Below, piece by piece: positions 44,570-52,389 of a stretch of 64,000 nt of DNA. The stretch is from an uncultured Verrucomicrobiota bacterium. Lineage in GTDB: Bacteria > Verrucomicrobiota > Verrucomicrobiia > Limisphaerales > UBA9464. Each line of letters opens with the position of its first letter. Positions within the stretch are counted from its first letter, which is position 1. The stretch is from positions 1-64,000 of the forward strand of contig CAIVQH010000037.1 of the NCBI GenBank assembly GCA_903907995.1, given 5' to 3'. The notes beneath the pieces were generated by a model. It was given only the letters and a program-made list of their open reading frames with translations, did no database searches and was not told the DNA's origin. Both the position numbers and the translations under genes were made by a program.

Positions 44570-45124
44570 ATGGATGCACTCTTGCAGCAGCTCGACACGT
44601 TCCTCCGCAAGCAGCCGGTGCTCGGTCGTGAGGTCTATCTCGCCTCGACCGCTGTCGTGCTTGGCGACGTGACGCTTGGCGACCATAGCAGCGTGTGGTA
44701 CGGCGCGGTGCTGCGGGGCGACATCAACCGCATCGTGGTCGGCCATCATTCCAACGTGCAGGACAACGCGGTACTGCACCTCGCCGACGAATACCCCTGT
44801 CTCGTTGGAAACTGGGTCACCATCGGACATTCGGCCAACGTCCATGCCTGCACGATTGGCGACGAATGCCTGGTGGGCATCGGGGCGACGGTGCTCGATG
44901 GCGCGGTCATCGGTGAACAGAGCCTCATCGGCGCGAATGCCTTGGTCACCCCCAGAACCCAGATCCCGCCCGGCTCACTGGTCGTCGGCGCGCCGGCGGT
45001 GGTGAAGCGCGCCCTAACTCCCGAGGAACGCGCCGGTCTGAAGCATTGGGCCGAAAAATATGTGGTGAACGGCGCCTACTGCCTGAAGCACGGAATCAAT
45101 GTGGGCCAGCCGCTGAATACGTGA
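44570..45124 (+). CDS. Gamma-class carbonic anhydrase family protein
   Basis: 184 residues forming a left-handed parallel beta helix. Hexapeptide-like repeats run through GDVTLGDHSSVWYGAVLRGD, INRIVVGHHSNVQDNAVLHL, and GHSANVHACTIGDECLVGIG. Zinc ligands of the CamH/YrdA type are visible: His in QDNAVLH and both His of GHSANVH. Related proteins are active or inactive carbonic anhydrases, or PaaY-like thioesterases. It diverges from prmC and has no obvious partner. Confidence 0.9.
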   Translation: MDALLQQLDTFLRKQPVLGREVYLASTAVVLGDVTLGDHSSVWYGAVLRGDINRIVVGHHSNVQDNAVLHLADEYPCLVGNWVTIGHSANVHACTIGDECLVGIGATVLDGAVIGEQSLIGANALVTPRTQIPPGSLVVGAPAVVKRALTPEERAGLKHWAEKYVVNGAYCLKHGINVGQPLNT

Positions 45125-45183
45125 GTTTCACCTGCGGCCGGCCAGCTCAGTTCCCTTGCCCTCCCTTTCCTTGGCCTCATTCC

Positions 45184-45331
45184 GCTAGCACCGGGCTTTC
45201 AGCCCGGTGTCCGGTCCGCTCCTTTGACTCAGCCGTTTCAACGGCTTACCGGGAGCCACCACCGTCAGAAAACGGTTGAAACCGTTGCGCTTCGTGGCGG
45301 CTTTCCTACCGGGCTGAAGCCCGGTGTTAGC
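45184..45331. repeat. 148-bp nested inverted repeat (REP/BIME-like)
   Basis: The outer arms GCTAGCACCGGGCTTTCAGC (from 45184) and the inverted GCTGAAGCCCGGTGTTAGC (to 45331) match with one change and one extra base. Each arm is itself a hairpin (CCGGGCT-TTC-AGCCCGG). Between them lie CAGCCGTTTCAACGGCT and AACGGTTGAAACCGTT, two further palindromes. It lies in the 414-bp gap between the carbonic anhydrase and HAD-Nudix genes; the rest of the gap shows nothing else. Confidence 0.85.
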
Positions 45332-45538
45332 GAAATTTCAACGTCACTGTGTCCAGCTTGCGCGAGGCAAAGGGAAGCGAAGGAAGGCGTTCTTCCGTGG
45401 GCTGACTTCTTTTCGTCCCGGGCATCGTTCCACTTATCTCCCGCCCAATGGCCATGGCAGTTTTGAAAACGCCATAGCCGCATTCCTCCTGCATTCCCCT
45501 TCGACTTCGCGTCGGCCCGACCTAACCTTGCGCCGCAC

Positions 45539-46615
45539 ATGATCCGCAACGTCATCTTCGACTGGTCCGGCACGCTGGTGGACGATCTGCCGGCGGTCTG
45601 GGAGGCCAGCAACCACTGCTTCGAGCGCGCGGGCGTGCCGCCGCTCTCGCTGGAGGAGTTCCGGGCGGAGTTCCGGCTGCCCTACCGGGATTTTTACGAC
45701 AAGTTTGTGCCCAATGTGCCGCTCGACGAGTTGGAGGGCTGGTTCCGGACGAAGTTCATGACGTGCCAGGAATCTGTGGTCGCGCTGCCACATGCCCGCG
45801 AGTTCCTCGAGTTTTGCGCGGCCCGCGAACTGCGGACTTTTTTGCTGAGCACCGTGCATCCGCTGGCCTACGCGCACCAGGCCCGGGCCACGGGGCTGGG
45901 CGGATTCATCCAGACACCCTACGCGGGCATCGCTGACAAGCGGGCGAAGATCGCCGAGCTGCTCGCCGACCACACGCTCGCCGCCGAGGAAACGGTGTTC
46001 ATCGGCGACATGGAGCATGACATCGAAACGGCGCGGCATGGCGGCATCCACAGCGTGGCGGTACTCACGGGCTACAATTCGCTCGCCCAGCTCCGGGCCG
46101 CGCAGCCGGACCTTGTGGTCGAACATCTCGGCGAGCTGCGCGCGGTGCTGGAGCGCAATGACGGCCAGTTGCCGGTGGTCAAAACCGGCTCGTTCATCCC
46201 CGCCGCCAAGCGCTGGCCGCTGGCCACGGTGGGCGCACTCGTGTTCAACGACGCCGGCCAGGTGCTGATGATCCGCACGCACAAGTGGTCGCATCACTGG
46301 GGCATTCCGGGCGGCAAGATCGAATGGGGCGAGCGCCACGAGGACGCGCTGCACCGCGAGGTGAAGGAGGAGACCGGCCTCGACGTGACGGACGTGCGCT
46401 TCGTGATGGTGCAGGATGCCATCCAGCCGCCGGAGTTTTACAAGGACGCCCACTTCCTGCTGTTGAACTACACCTGCGTCGCCCATGGCGCACAGCCGCT
46501 GCAGCTCAACGACGAGGCCGAGGAATGGCTGTGGGTGACAATGGACGAGGCCTTCGCGCTGGAGCTGAACGGACCGACGCGGGTGCTGCTGGAGGAAGTA
46601 AAAAGGAAAAATTAA
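45539..46615 (+). CDS. HAD-like phosphatase fused to a Nudix hydrolase
   Basis: A 358-residue two-domain enzyme. Residues 1-205 are HAD-like: motif I FDWSGTLVDD (nucleophile Asp 8; the usual second Asp is Ser 10), motif II in FLLSTVHP, motif III Lys in IADKRAKIAEL, motif IV FIGDMEHD. Residues 220-358 are Nudix, with a perfect box GG-KIEWGE-x7-REVKEETGL, preceded by HKWSHHWGIPGGK. Nudix enzymes cut nucleoside-diphosphate-type bonds. folB starts 73 bp later, and folate synthesis needs a pyrophosphatase plus a phosphatase before FolB, so the fusion is a candidate for dihydroneopterin triphosphate breakdown (inference). The Ser 10 change weakens the phosphatase half. Its last codons lie in a heptanucleotide repeat. 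Confidence 0.85.
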   Translation: MIRNVIFDWSGTLVDDLPAVWEASNHCFERAGVPPLSLEEFRAEFRLPYRDFYDKFVPNVPLDELEGWFRTKFMTCQESVVALPHAREFLEFCAARELRTFLLSTVHPLAYAHQARATGLGGFIQTPYAGIADKRAKIAELLADHTLAAEETVFIGDMEHDIETARHGGIHSVAVLTGYNSLAQLRAAQPDLVVEHLGELRAVLERNDGQLPVVKTGSFIPAAKRWPLATVGALVFNDAGQVLMIRTHKWSHHWGIPGGKIEWGERHEDALHREVKEETGLDVTDVRFVMVQDAIQPPEFYKDAHFLLLNYTCVAHGAQPLQLNDEAEEWLWVTMDEAFALELNGPTRVLLEEVKRKN

Positions 46616-46682
46616 AAAGGAAAAATGAATGCGGTTTCCCCGATTCACGCATCACTCCCGCCTTCATCCATAATTCATAATT
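46600..46682. repeat. Heptanucleotide repeats spanning the HAD-Nudix stop and the folB leader
   Basis: 46600-46627 reads AAAAAGG, AAAAATT, AAAAAGG, AAAAATG; the stop codon TAA (46613-46615) lies within it, so the repeat supplies the C-terminal KRKN. A second array, CATAATT, CATAATT, fills 46669-46682, ending five bases before the folB ATG. Two unrelated 7-bp units flank a 41-bp spacer. Confidence 0.75.
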
Positions 46683-46687
46683 CCCCC

Positions 46688-47035
46688 ATGGATCTGATCA
46701 CCCTGACCGATCTCGAAGTTAGCTACCACGTCGGCGTTCCGGACGCGGAGCGGGCCGCGCCGCAGCGGCTGCTGCTCACCATCGAAATGCGGAGTGACTT
46801 CACCGCTGCAGCCGAGGGTGACGACCTAACCAGGACTATCGACTACTACCGGGTGAGCCGCCGACTCCTGACCTTCGGCGAGGGGCGCAGCTGGAAGCTG
46901 ATCGAGAAGCTCGCGGTGGACATCGCGGAATTTGTGCTTGCGGAATTCCAGCCGGCGGGCGTTAGCGTCGAGGTGAAGAAGTTCATCCTGCCAGAGACCC
47001 GGCATGTGTCGGTGAAGGTGGAACGGAATCGGTGA
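46688..47035 (+). CDS. folB: Dihydroneopterin aldolase
   Basis: Converts 7,8-dihydroneopterin to 6-hydroxymethyl-dihydropterin in folate synthesis. The 115-residue protein has LTDLEVSYHVGVPDAERAAP with the catalytic Tyr/Glu region, RLLLTIEMRSDFTAAAEGDD, TIDYYRVSRRLLTFG and the pterin-binding Lys in VEVKKFILPETRHVSVKVER. Length is typical (about 120). It follows the HAD-Nudix gene with a 72-bp repeat-filled gap. folK and folP are not in the window. No Shine-Dalgarno is visible since the leader is repeat sequence. Confidence 0.93.
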   Translation: MDLITLTDLEVSYHVGVPDAERAAPQRLLLTIEMRSDFTAAAEGDDLTRTIDYYRVSRRLLTFGEGRSWKLIEKLAVDIAEFVLAEFQPAGVSVEVKKFILPETRHVSVKVERNR

Positions 47036-47037
47036 TG

Positions 47038-47155
47038 CGCCAAAGTAGGACGGGGCGTCCCGCCCGTCTTCCATCTTCTTCTTGCACCCGAAACGTCTTG
47101 GGATTGAAAAAGCACATTTTGAGGACGGGCGGGGACGCCCCGTCCTACTTTGGCG
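47038..47155. repeat. 118-bp inverted repeat with 31-bp arms, between convergent genes
   Basis: CGCCAAAGTAGGACGGGGCG (from 47038) is matched inverted by CGCCCCGTCCTACTTTGGCG ending at 47155; pairing continues inward through the CCGCCCGTC block with one extra C on the right arm. The loop is about 55 bp. It begins three bases after the folB stop and ends 42 bp before the M42 peptidase stop, so it may terminate both convergent genes. Confidence 0.9.
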
Positions 47156-47197
47156 GCTCCCTCGCGTCAGAGCCGTCGCCAGCAGGCAAGGCTCGTA

Positions 47198-48268
47198 TCA
47201 AATCCTGACCTTGAACTCCTCCCCTTTCTTCACGCTGAGGACAAACTCCGCCATCAGCACCGGGATCTGTTCGAGGTCCTTGAGTGAGACCATCTCGACC
47301 GGGGAGTGCATGTAGCGATTGGGCAAGCTGATCAGTGCGCTGGCTATGCCGCCACGCGTCCAGAAGATCACGTCGGTGTCGGTGCCGCTGCTGGCGCTCA
47401 TGGCCTCGTGCTGCAGGGAGATTTTCTTTTTCGCCGCTACTTTCTCAATGCGTTCGACGACCTCGGGATGGTTGCAGCCGCCGTGGGTGAGCGCCGGTCC
47501 CTGCCCTAGTTTGATGTCGCCGTGCTGGCGCTTGTCGATGGTCGGGTAATCGGTCGCGTGGGTGACGTCCACGACCAGCGCGATGTCAGGCTTCAGGGAG
47601 TAGGCGATCTGGCGGGCACCGAGCAGACCGACCTCCTCCTGCACGTTGGACACGGCACAGACTTCCGCCGCGAACTTGCCGACGTGCGCCTTCAGCAGCC
47701 GGAGCGTTTCCGCCACGGCCCAGGTGCCGATACGGTTGTCGAAGGCTCGCGCCACCGCGAGATCGCCGCGCAACATTTCGAAGCGGTCACTCAAGGTGAT
47801 CGGATCGCCGATGCGGACGAGCTTCATCACTTCCGCCTTGGAGCTGACGCCGATGTCGAGAAACAGGTCGTGGATCTTGGGCAGCTTGCCGTCGTCATCG
47901 CCCTTGGTCAGGTGCGGCGCGACCGAGCCGAACACGCCCGGCACCGGACCTCCCCGCGTGTGGATGACCGCCCGCTGCGCCCGGGTGATCGCCGGGTTGA
48001 TGCCGCCGGAGCGACGCACGTAGATGAAACCTTCGTCGGTGACGTAATTCACCGACATCGCGATCTCATCCGCATGGGCCGCGAGCATGATGCGCGGGGA
48101 ACCGCTCTTGTTGGCCACCGCCACGCAGTTGCCGTAGGCATCGCTGAAGGACTCAGTGGCGAACTGCTTCGCGTAGTCGAGCCAGACGCGCTGGCCCCGG
48201 GTCTCGTGGCCGACGGGACTGGGGGTGTTGACGAGGGTTTCGAGAAACTGGAGCGATTCAGGGCGCAT
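47198..48268 (-). CDS. M42-family metallopeptidase
   Basis: A 356-residue di-zinc aminopeptidase/glutamyl-peptidase type enzyme, cytoplasmic. Metal and catalytic motifs of the M42 family are all there: LAAHADEIAMSV, FDNRIGTWAVAE, NVQEEVGLLGAR (catalytic Glu pair), VVDVTHATDYP and the C-terminal EAMSASSGTDTDVIFWTRGG with a late zinc ligand. Members of this family form large tetrahedral complexes that trim peptides. The ATG at 48268 begins SPVGHE-containing conserved sequence; the frame to 48385 is spurious. Confidence 0.93.
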   Translation of the reverse strand: MRPESLQFLETLVNTPSPVGHETRGQRVWLDYAKQFATESFSDAYGNCVAVANKSGSPRIMLAAHADEIAMSVNYVTDEGFIYVRRSGGINPAITRAQRAVIHTRGGPVPGVFGSVAPHLTKGDDDGKLPKIHDLFLDIGVSSKAEVMKLVRIGDPITLSDRFEMLRGDLAVARAFDNRIGTWAVAETLRLLKAHVGKFAAEVCAVSNVQEEVGLLGARQIAYSLKPDIALVVDVTHATDYPTIDKRQHGDIKLGQGPALTHGGCNHPEVVERIEKVAAKKKISLQHEAMSASSGTDTDVIFWTRGGIASALISLPNRYMHSPVEMVSLKDLEQIPVLMAEFVLSVKKGEEFKVRI

Positions 48269-48377
48269 GGGCGGCGAGCGTAGTGGCCGGACGAAGGCAG
48301 GCAAGCGGTACCCGTGTGCGACCTTGACCTGAACGCCCCCGGGGGTCAGAACAGCCGATGAAATACCCTGCCCTAAC

Positions 48378-49523
48378 ATGATCAAGAACCCAAACCGCCT
48401 TCCCGTATGGCTGCTTCCGGCTCTCGGCCTCGTGCCGCTCAGTGCCTCAGCCTTGTCCTATACCCTGACCGACCTCGGCACCTTTGGCGGCACCGCGAGC
48501 GAGGCCTTCGGCATCAACGCCGCCGGCACGGTCGTCGGCGATGCCAACTTTGCCGGTGATACTTCTAGCCACGCCTACAGCTATAGCGGGGGGATAAAGA
48601 CCGACCTTGGCACCTTGGGTGGCACTGCCAGCGCCGCCTACGGAATCAATGCCGGCGGCACGGTGGTCGGCAGCGCCTACCTCGCAGGCGACAATGTCAG
48701 CCATGCCTTTCTACATGACGGCACCACGATCTCCGACCTCGGCACCTTGGGCGGCACTTTCAGCGAGGCCCTGCATATCAATGCCGCCGGCACGGTAGTC
48801 GGCGATTCGAACATCACCGGCGATGCGGTCACTCATGCGTTCCGTTATAGCGGCACCACGATGACCGATCTCGGCACCTTGCCGGGCGGGGCCAACAGCT
48901 ATGCTGTCGGCATAAACACGGCCGGCACGGCGGTCGGCGCTTCTGACATCACCGGTGGGGCCCAACACGCCTTCAGCTACAGCGGTGGCGTGATGACCGA
49001 TCTCGGCACCTTGCCCCAAGGCGCTTACAGCTACGCCAGCGGGATCAATGCCGCCGGCACCGTGGTCGGCACCTCCAATATCGGCGGCAGTGCCTACCAT
49101 GCTTTCAGCTACAGCGGCGGGGTGATGACCGATCTGGGCAGCTTGAGTGATGGACTGGGCCATCATGGCAATCAGAGTCAAGCCTTCGCCATCAACTCCC
49201 TCGACATGGTGGTCGGGGATTCCAACGACCGTGCTGGTCACCCCCAACATGCCTTTGTTTATGAAGGAGGGCTCATGGTGGACTTGAACACGGCCATTCC
49301 CGGATCGCCAGGTTGGCTGCTCGGTCAGGCCACGGATATCAATGACGACGGCCTGATCGTCGGCATCGGGACCGATCCGGAGGGTGACACCCACGGCTTC
49401 CTCCTCACGCCCAACGCGACGCCGGTGCCCGAACCCGGCGAGTACGCGGCGGTGGCCGGGATGGCGCTGGTCGCTTTCGGAGCCTGGCGGCACACACGCC
49501 TGGCGTCCGTGCGGAAGAACTGA
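48378..49523 (+). CDS. HAF-repeat protein with PEP-CTERM anchor (copy 1)
   Basis: A 381-residue secreted protein. Signal peptide (LPVWLLPALGLVPLSASA), then about seven HAF repeats of roughly 40 residues with the pattern TDLGTLGG-x-SAAYGIN-x-GTVVGSA-x-SHAFSYSGG, and a C-terminal PEP-CTERM tail (VPEPGEYAAVAGMALVAFGA, then WRHTRLASVRKN). HAF repeats are predicted beta-propeller-like extracellular modules of unknown function; the tail implies exosortase processing. Its paralogue follows after 22 bp, so the two form an operon. It diverges from the M42 peptidase gene. Confidence 0.9.
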   Translation: MIKNPNRLPVWLLPALGLVPLSASALSYTLTDLGTFGGTASEAFGINAAGTVVGDANFAGDTSSHAYSYSGGIKTDLGTLGGTASAAYGINAGGTVVGSAYLAGDNVSHAFLHDGTTISDLGTLGGTFSEALHINAAGTVVGDSNITGDAVTHAFRYSGTTMTDLGTLPGGANSYAVGINTAGTAVGASDITGGAQHAFSYSGGVMTDLGTLPQGAYSYASGINAAGTVVGTSNIGGSAYHAFSYSGGVMTDLGSLSDGLGHHGNQSQAFAINSLDMVVGDSNDRAGHPQHAFVYEGGLMVDLNTAIPGSPGWLLGQATDINDDGLIVGIGTDPEGDTHGFLLTPNATPVPEPGEYAAVAGMALVAFGAWRHTRLASVRKN

Positions 49524-49544
49524 ACTTCCAACCCTCCATCCTTC

Positions 49545-50675
49545 ATGAAACCACTCCTGTCCCTCGCCAGCCTGCTTCCGGCCCTCGGCCTCCTGCCCTT
49601 CGCCGCCTCCGCGCAGACCTACACGCTGACCGACCTCGGCACCTTGGGCGGTTCTCAAAGCGGTGCCTATGGTATCAACGCCGCCGGCACGGTGGTCGGC
49701 TATTCCAATCTGGCCGGCGATGTCGCCGCCCATGCCTTCAGTTATGGCGGCGGAGTGATGACCGACCTCGGCAGCTTGGGCGGTTCTTATAGCAGCGCCG
49801 CTGCCATCAACGCCGGCGGCACGGTGGTCGGCAGTTCCGTATTGGCCGACAATGCCACCACGCATGCCTTCAGTTCCAACGGCGGGGTGATGACCGATCT
49901 CGGCAGCCTGGGCGGTTCTAATAGCAGCGCCGCTGCCATCAACACCGGCGGCACGGTGGTCGGCGGTTCCTATACCGCCAGCGATGCCGCCTACCATGCG
50001 TTCAGCTACAGCGGCGGGGTGATGACGGATCTTGGCACCCTGGGCGGTGCCACCAGCCTGGCCGTCGGTATCAACGCCAGCGGCACGGTGTTCGGTCTTG
50101 CCACCACCGTCGGCGATGAGAACACCTACCATGCGTTCAGTTCCCTAGGCGGGGTGATGACCGATCTCGGCATCTTCGGCGACATCAACAGCACTGCCGC
50201 GGCCAGCAACGCGGCCGGCACGCTGGTCGGCGCTTTCTCGCCTGACGGTGCGGGTGCCACCTTCCACGCGCTCAGCTTTAGCGGCGGCGTGCGGAGGGAC
50301 CTTGGCACCTTGGGTCTCGGTAAGCTCAGCTTTGCCAACGCCATCAACAACGCCGGCACGGTGGTCGGAAAATCCACGACCGACTCTCTTGGCAACACTC
50401 AACATGCCTTTATCTTCCGCGGCGGCTTCATGCTGGATTTGAACGGAGCGATCCCCGGTGCTCCGGGCTGGGAACTTACGGATGCCAATGGCATCAACGA
50501 CGCCGGCCAGATTGTCGGCGTCGGGGAGAATCCTCAGGGACATCTCGATGCCTACCTGCTCACGCCCATAACGGCCGTGCCCGAACCCGGCGAATACGCA
50601 GGGCTGGCGGGGCTGACTCTGGTCGCCTTCGGAGCCTGGCGGCGCACACGCCATGCGTCCGTGGCGAGGAACTGA
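49545..50675 (+). CDS. HAF-repeat protein with PEP-CTERM anchor (copy 2)
   Basis: A 376-residue paralogue of the preceding gene: signal peptide (LLPALGLLPFAASAQ), seven HAF units (MTDLGSLGGSYSSAAAINAG, HAFSSNGGVMTDLGSLGGSN and others), and the tail VPEPGEYAGLAGLTLVAFGA then WRRTRHASVARN. The tails of both copies are almost identical while the repeats differ in detail, suggesting tandem duplication followed by repeat shuffling. Both are presumably displayed on or released from the cell surface together. Confidence 0.9.
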   Translation: MKPLLSLASLLPALGLLPFAASAQTYTLTDLGTLGGSQSGAYGINAAGTVVGYSNLAGDVAAHAFSYGGGVMTDLGSLGGSYSSAAAINAGGTVVGSSVLADNATTHAFSSNGGVMTDLGSLGGSNSSAAAINTGGTVVGGSYTASDAAYHAFSYSGGVMTDLGTLGGATSLAVGINASGTVFGLATTVGDENTYHAFSSLGGVMTDLGIFGDINSTAAASNAAGTLVGAFSPDGAGATFHALSFSGGVRRDLGTLGLGKLSFANAINNAGTVVGKSTTDSLGNTQHAFIFRGGFMLDLNGAIPGAPGWELTDANGINDAGQIVGVGENPQGHLDAYLLTPITAVPEPGEYAGLAGLTLVAFGAWRRTRHASVARN

Positions 50676-50711
50676 GCTTCAACCAATCGTTTTAGCACGC
50701 GGTGTGATGAA

Positions 50712-50848
50712 CGCGATATGGTCTTGGAGTGCGGTGGCTTGACACCGCTTTCGGCCGCCGGACGCGTTGGCAAATTGCGATTCGTGCTAATCCCCTCCAT
50801 CGCTCCCTTTCGAAAGCGGCGGCTGCGCTCAGCGGATGCACCGAGACA
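50712..50848. repeat. REP-like element of the GCGGTGGCTTGACACCGC family
   Basis: The gap between the HAF operon and the convergent DUF1552 gene holds GGAGTGCGGTGGCTTGACAC-CGCTTTCGG (about 50725-50753), answered inverted by CGAAAGCGGCGGCTGCGCTC near 50812-50831. On the minus strand it reads ESGVKPPHSK, a peptide signature seen in spurious ORFs of many genomes that carry this repeat. Confidence 0.55.
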
Positions 50849-50855
50849 CCACCGC

Positions 50856-52238
50856 TCAGGCCGTGAGCTGGTTCAGCCGGCCCGTGCTGTCGCCGAAGCG
50901 TTCGGCGGACATGCCCATGCGGTCCATCATCGAGAGGAAGAGGTTCGCCATGGGGGTTTCCTTGGGCGAACGGATGTGGCGGCCCTGGGTGATGGTGCCA
51001 CCGCCGTGACCGGCGAGGAGGATCGGCAGATCCTCGTGGGCGTGGGCGTTGCCATCGGCCAGACCGCTGCCGTACACGATCATCGAGTTGTCCAGCAGCG
51101 TGCCCTGCCCTTCCTTGATGGACTTCAGCTTGCCGAGGAAATAGGCGAACTGCTCCATGTGGAACTTGTTGATCTGGGCTATCTTGCGGCGCTTTTCAGT
51201 GTCGTTCTGGTGGTGCGAAAGGTCGTGATGGCCGTCCCGGATGCCGATCTGCGGATAGGCGTCGTTGCTGCCGTCGTGCTTCATCACGAAGGTGATGATG
51301 CGCGTCGAGTCGGTCTGGAAGGCGAGCGTCATGATGTCGAACATCAGCCGCGAATGGGCGACAAAATCGACCTTGCCCTCGGCATTGCGCGGGATGCCGG
51401 TCGGCCGCTGGAAGCCGGGCAACTGCTGCTCGATGTCCTTCGCGGACTCGATGCGCCGCTCCAGGTCGCGCACGGAGGTGAGGTATTCGTCGAGCTTGCG
51501 CTGGTCGGTGCGGCCCAGCTTCGAGTTCAGCGACTTCACGTCGTCCTGCACGAAATCGAGGATGCTCTTTTCGTAGCGCTCGCGGCGGGCGCGCTGCTCG
51601 ACGGTTTCCTTCAGGCTGGAGGCGGAAAAAAGGCGTTCAAAGGCCAGCGCCGGGTCCACCTCGGGCGGCAACGGTGCGGACGGTGTGCGCCAGGCGATGT
51701 TGAACGAGTAGGCGCAGCTGTAGCCGGAATCGCAGTTGCCGGAGGTCTGGCCCCGGTCGCAACCGAGTTCCAGCGAGGCAAAGCGCGTTTCCTTGCCGAC
51801 GCGCTGGGCGGCGAACTGGTCGGCGGAGACGCCAGCATGGATGTCCACACCGTTCGTCTTGCGGATACGTGTCGAGGTCAGCCACGTAGCGGAGGCACGG
51901 GCATGGTCACCGGCACCGTCCATCTTCGCGCGACCGGCATCCTGGGTCAGGCCGCTGAGGACGCTGAAGTCGGAGCGGAAATTGGCCAGCGGCTCCAAGG
52001 TGGAAGGCAGCTTGAAGTTTGAGCCCACCTCGGTCGGCGTCCAGTCGGGCATGTTGGCGCCGTTGGGGACGTAAATGTACGCCATGCGGCGCGGGGCGGC
52101 CCCGGCGGCCGCAGCCAACGGCGAAGCGGGGTCGGCCAGCAGTGACATCGTGCCGAGCGACTCGAAGGCCGGCAGGGCCATAAGCGTGCCGAGACCCTTC
52201 AGAAAGGTGCGCCGGGGAACATTGAGACGGATGGCCAT
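50856..52238 (-). CDS. Tat-exported DUF1552 family protein
   Basis: 460 residues with a twin-arginine signal (VPRRTFLKGLGTLMALPAF), so exported folded. The body has MAYIYVPNGANMPDW, VLSGLTQDAGRAKMDGAGDHARASATWL (in part), SADQFAAQRVGKETRFASLELG and a late HDLSHHQND / MANLFLSMMDRMG region, the pattern of planctomycetal and verrucomicrobial DUF1552 proteins related to DUF1501 sulfatase-like folds. Usually a large DUF1592-type cytochrome gene lies directly upstream; here the upstream gene is a divergent protease, so the partner is missing. Function unknown. Confidence 0.92.
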   Translation of the reverse strand: MAIRLNVPRRTFLKGLGTLMALPAFESLGTMSLLADPASPLAAAAGAAPRRMAYIYVPNGANMPDWTPTEVGSNFKLPSTLEPLANFRSDFSVLSGLTQDAGRAKMDGAGDHARASATWLTSTRIRKTNGVDIHAGVSADQFAAQRVGKETRFASLELGCDRGQTSGNCDSGYSCAYSFNIAWRTPSAPLPPEVDPALAFERLFSASSLKETVEQRARRERYEKSILDFVQDDVKSLNSKLGRTDQRKLDEYLTSVRDLERRIESAKDIEQQLPGFQRPTGIPRNAEGKVDFVAHSRLMFDIMTLAFQTDSTRIITFVMKHDGSNDAYPQIGIRDGHHDLSHHQNDTEKRRKIAQINKFHMEQFAYFLGKLKSIKEGQGTLLDNSMIVYGSGLADGNAHAHEDLPILLAGHGGGTITQGRHIRSPKETPMANLFLSMMDRMGMSAERFGDSTGRLNQLTA

Positions 52239-52389
52239 AATTCTTTTAATCCAAGCCTTCGACGAAACTAAGCACGCGTAGCTTCAAGGCAAGTCGGCTT
52301 TGGTGAATTTTGGCCGCCGCCGGCAACTTCCCGGCTCCCATGGTGTTCGCCTTCGCGGCGGTTTCTGCTAGGTTGCCGCCGTGCCGTCC

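Noticed and set aside
48460-50560. Regularly spaced DNA repeats in 48.4-50.6 kb resembling a CRISPR or satellite
   Set aside because: The periodicity is about 120 bp and in frame; it is the coding sequence of HAF protein repeats.
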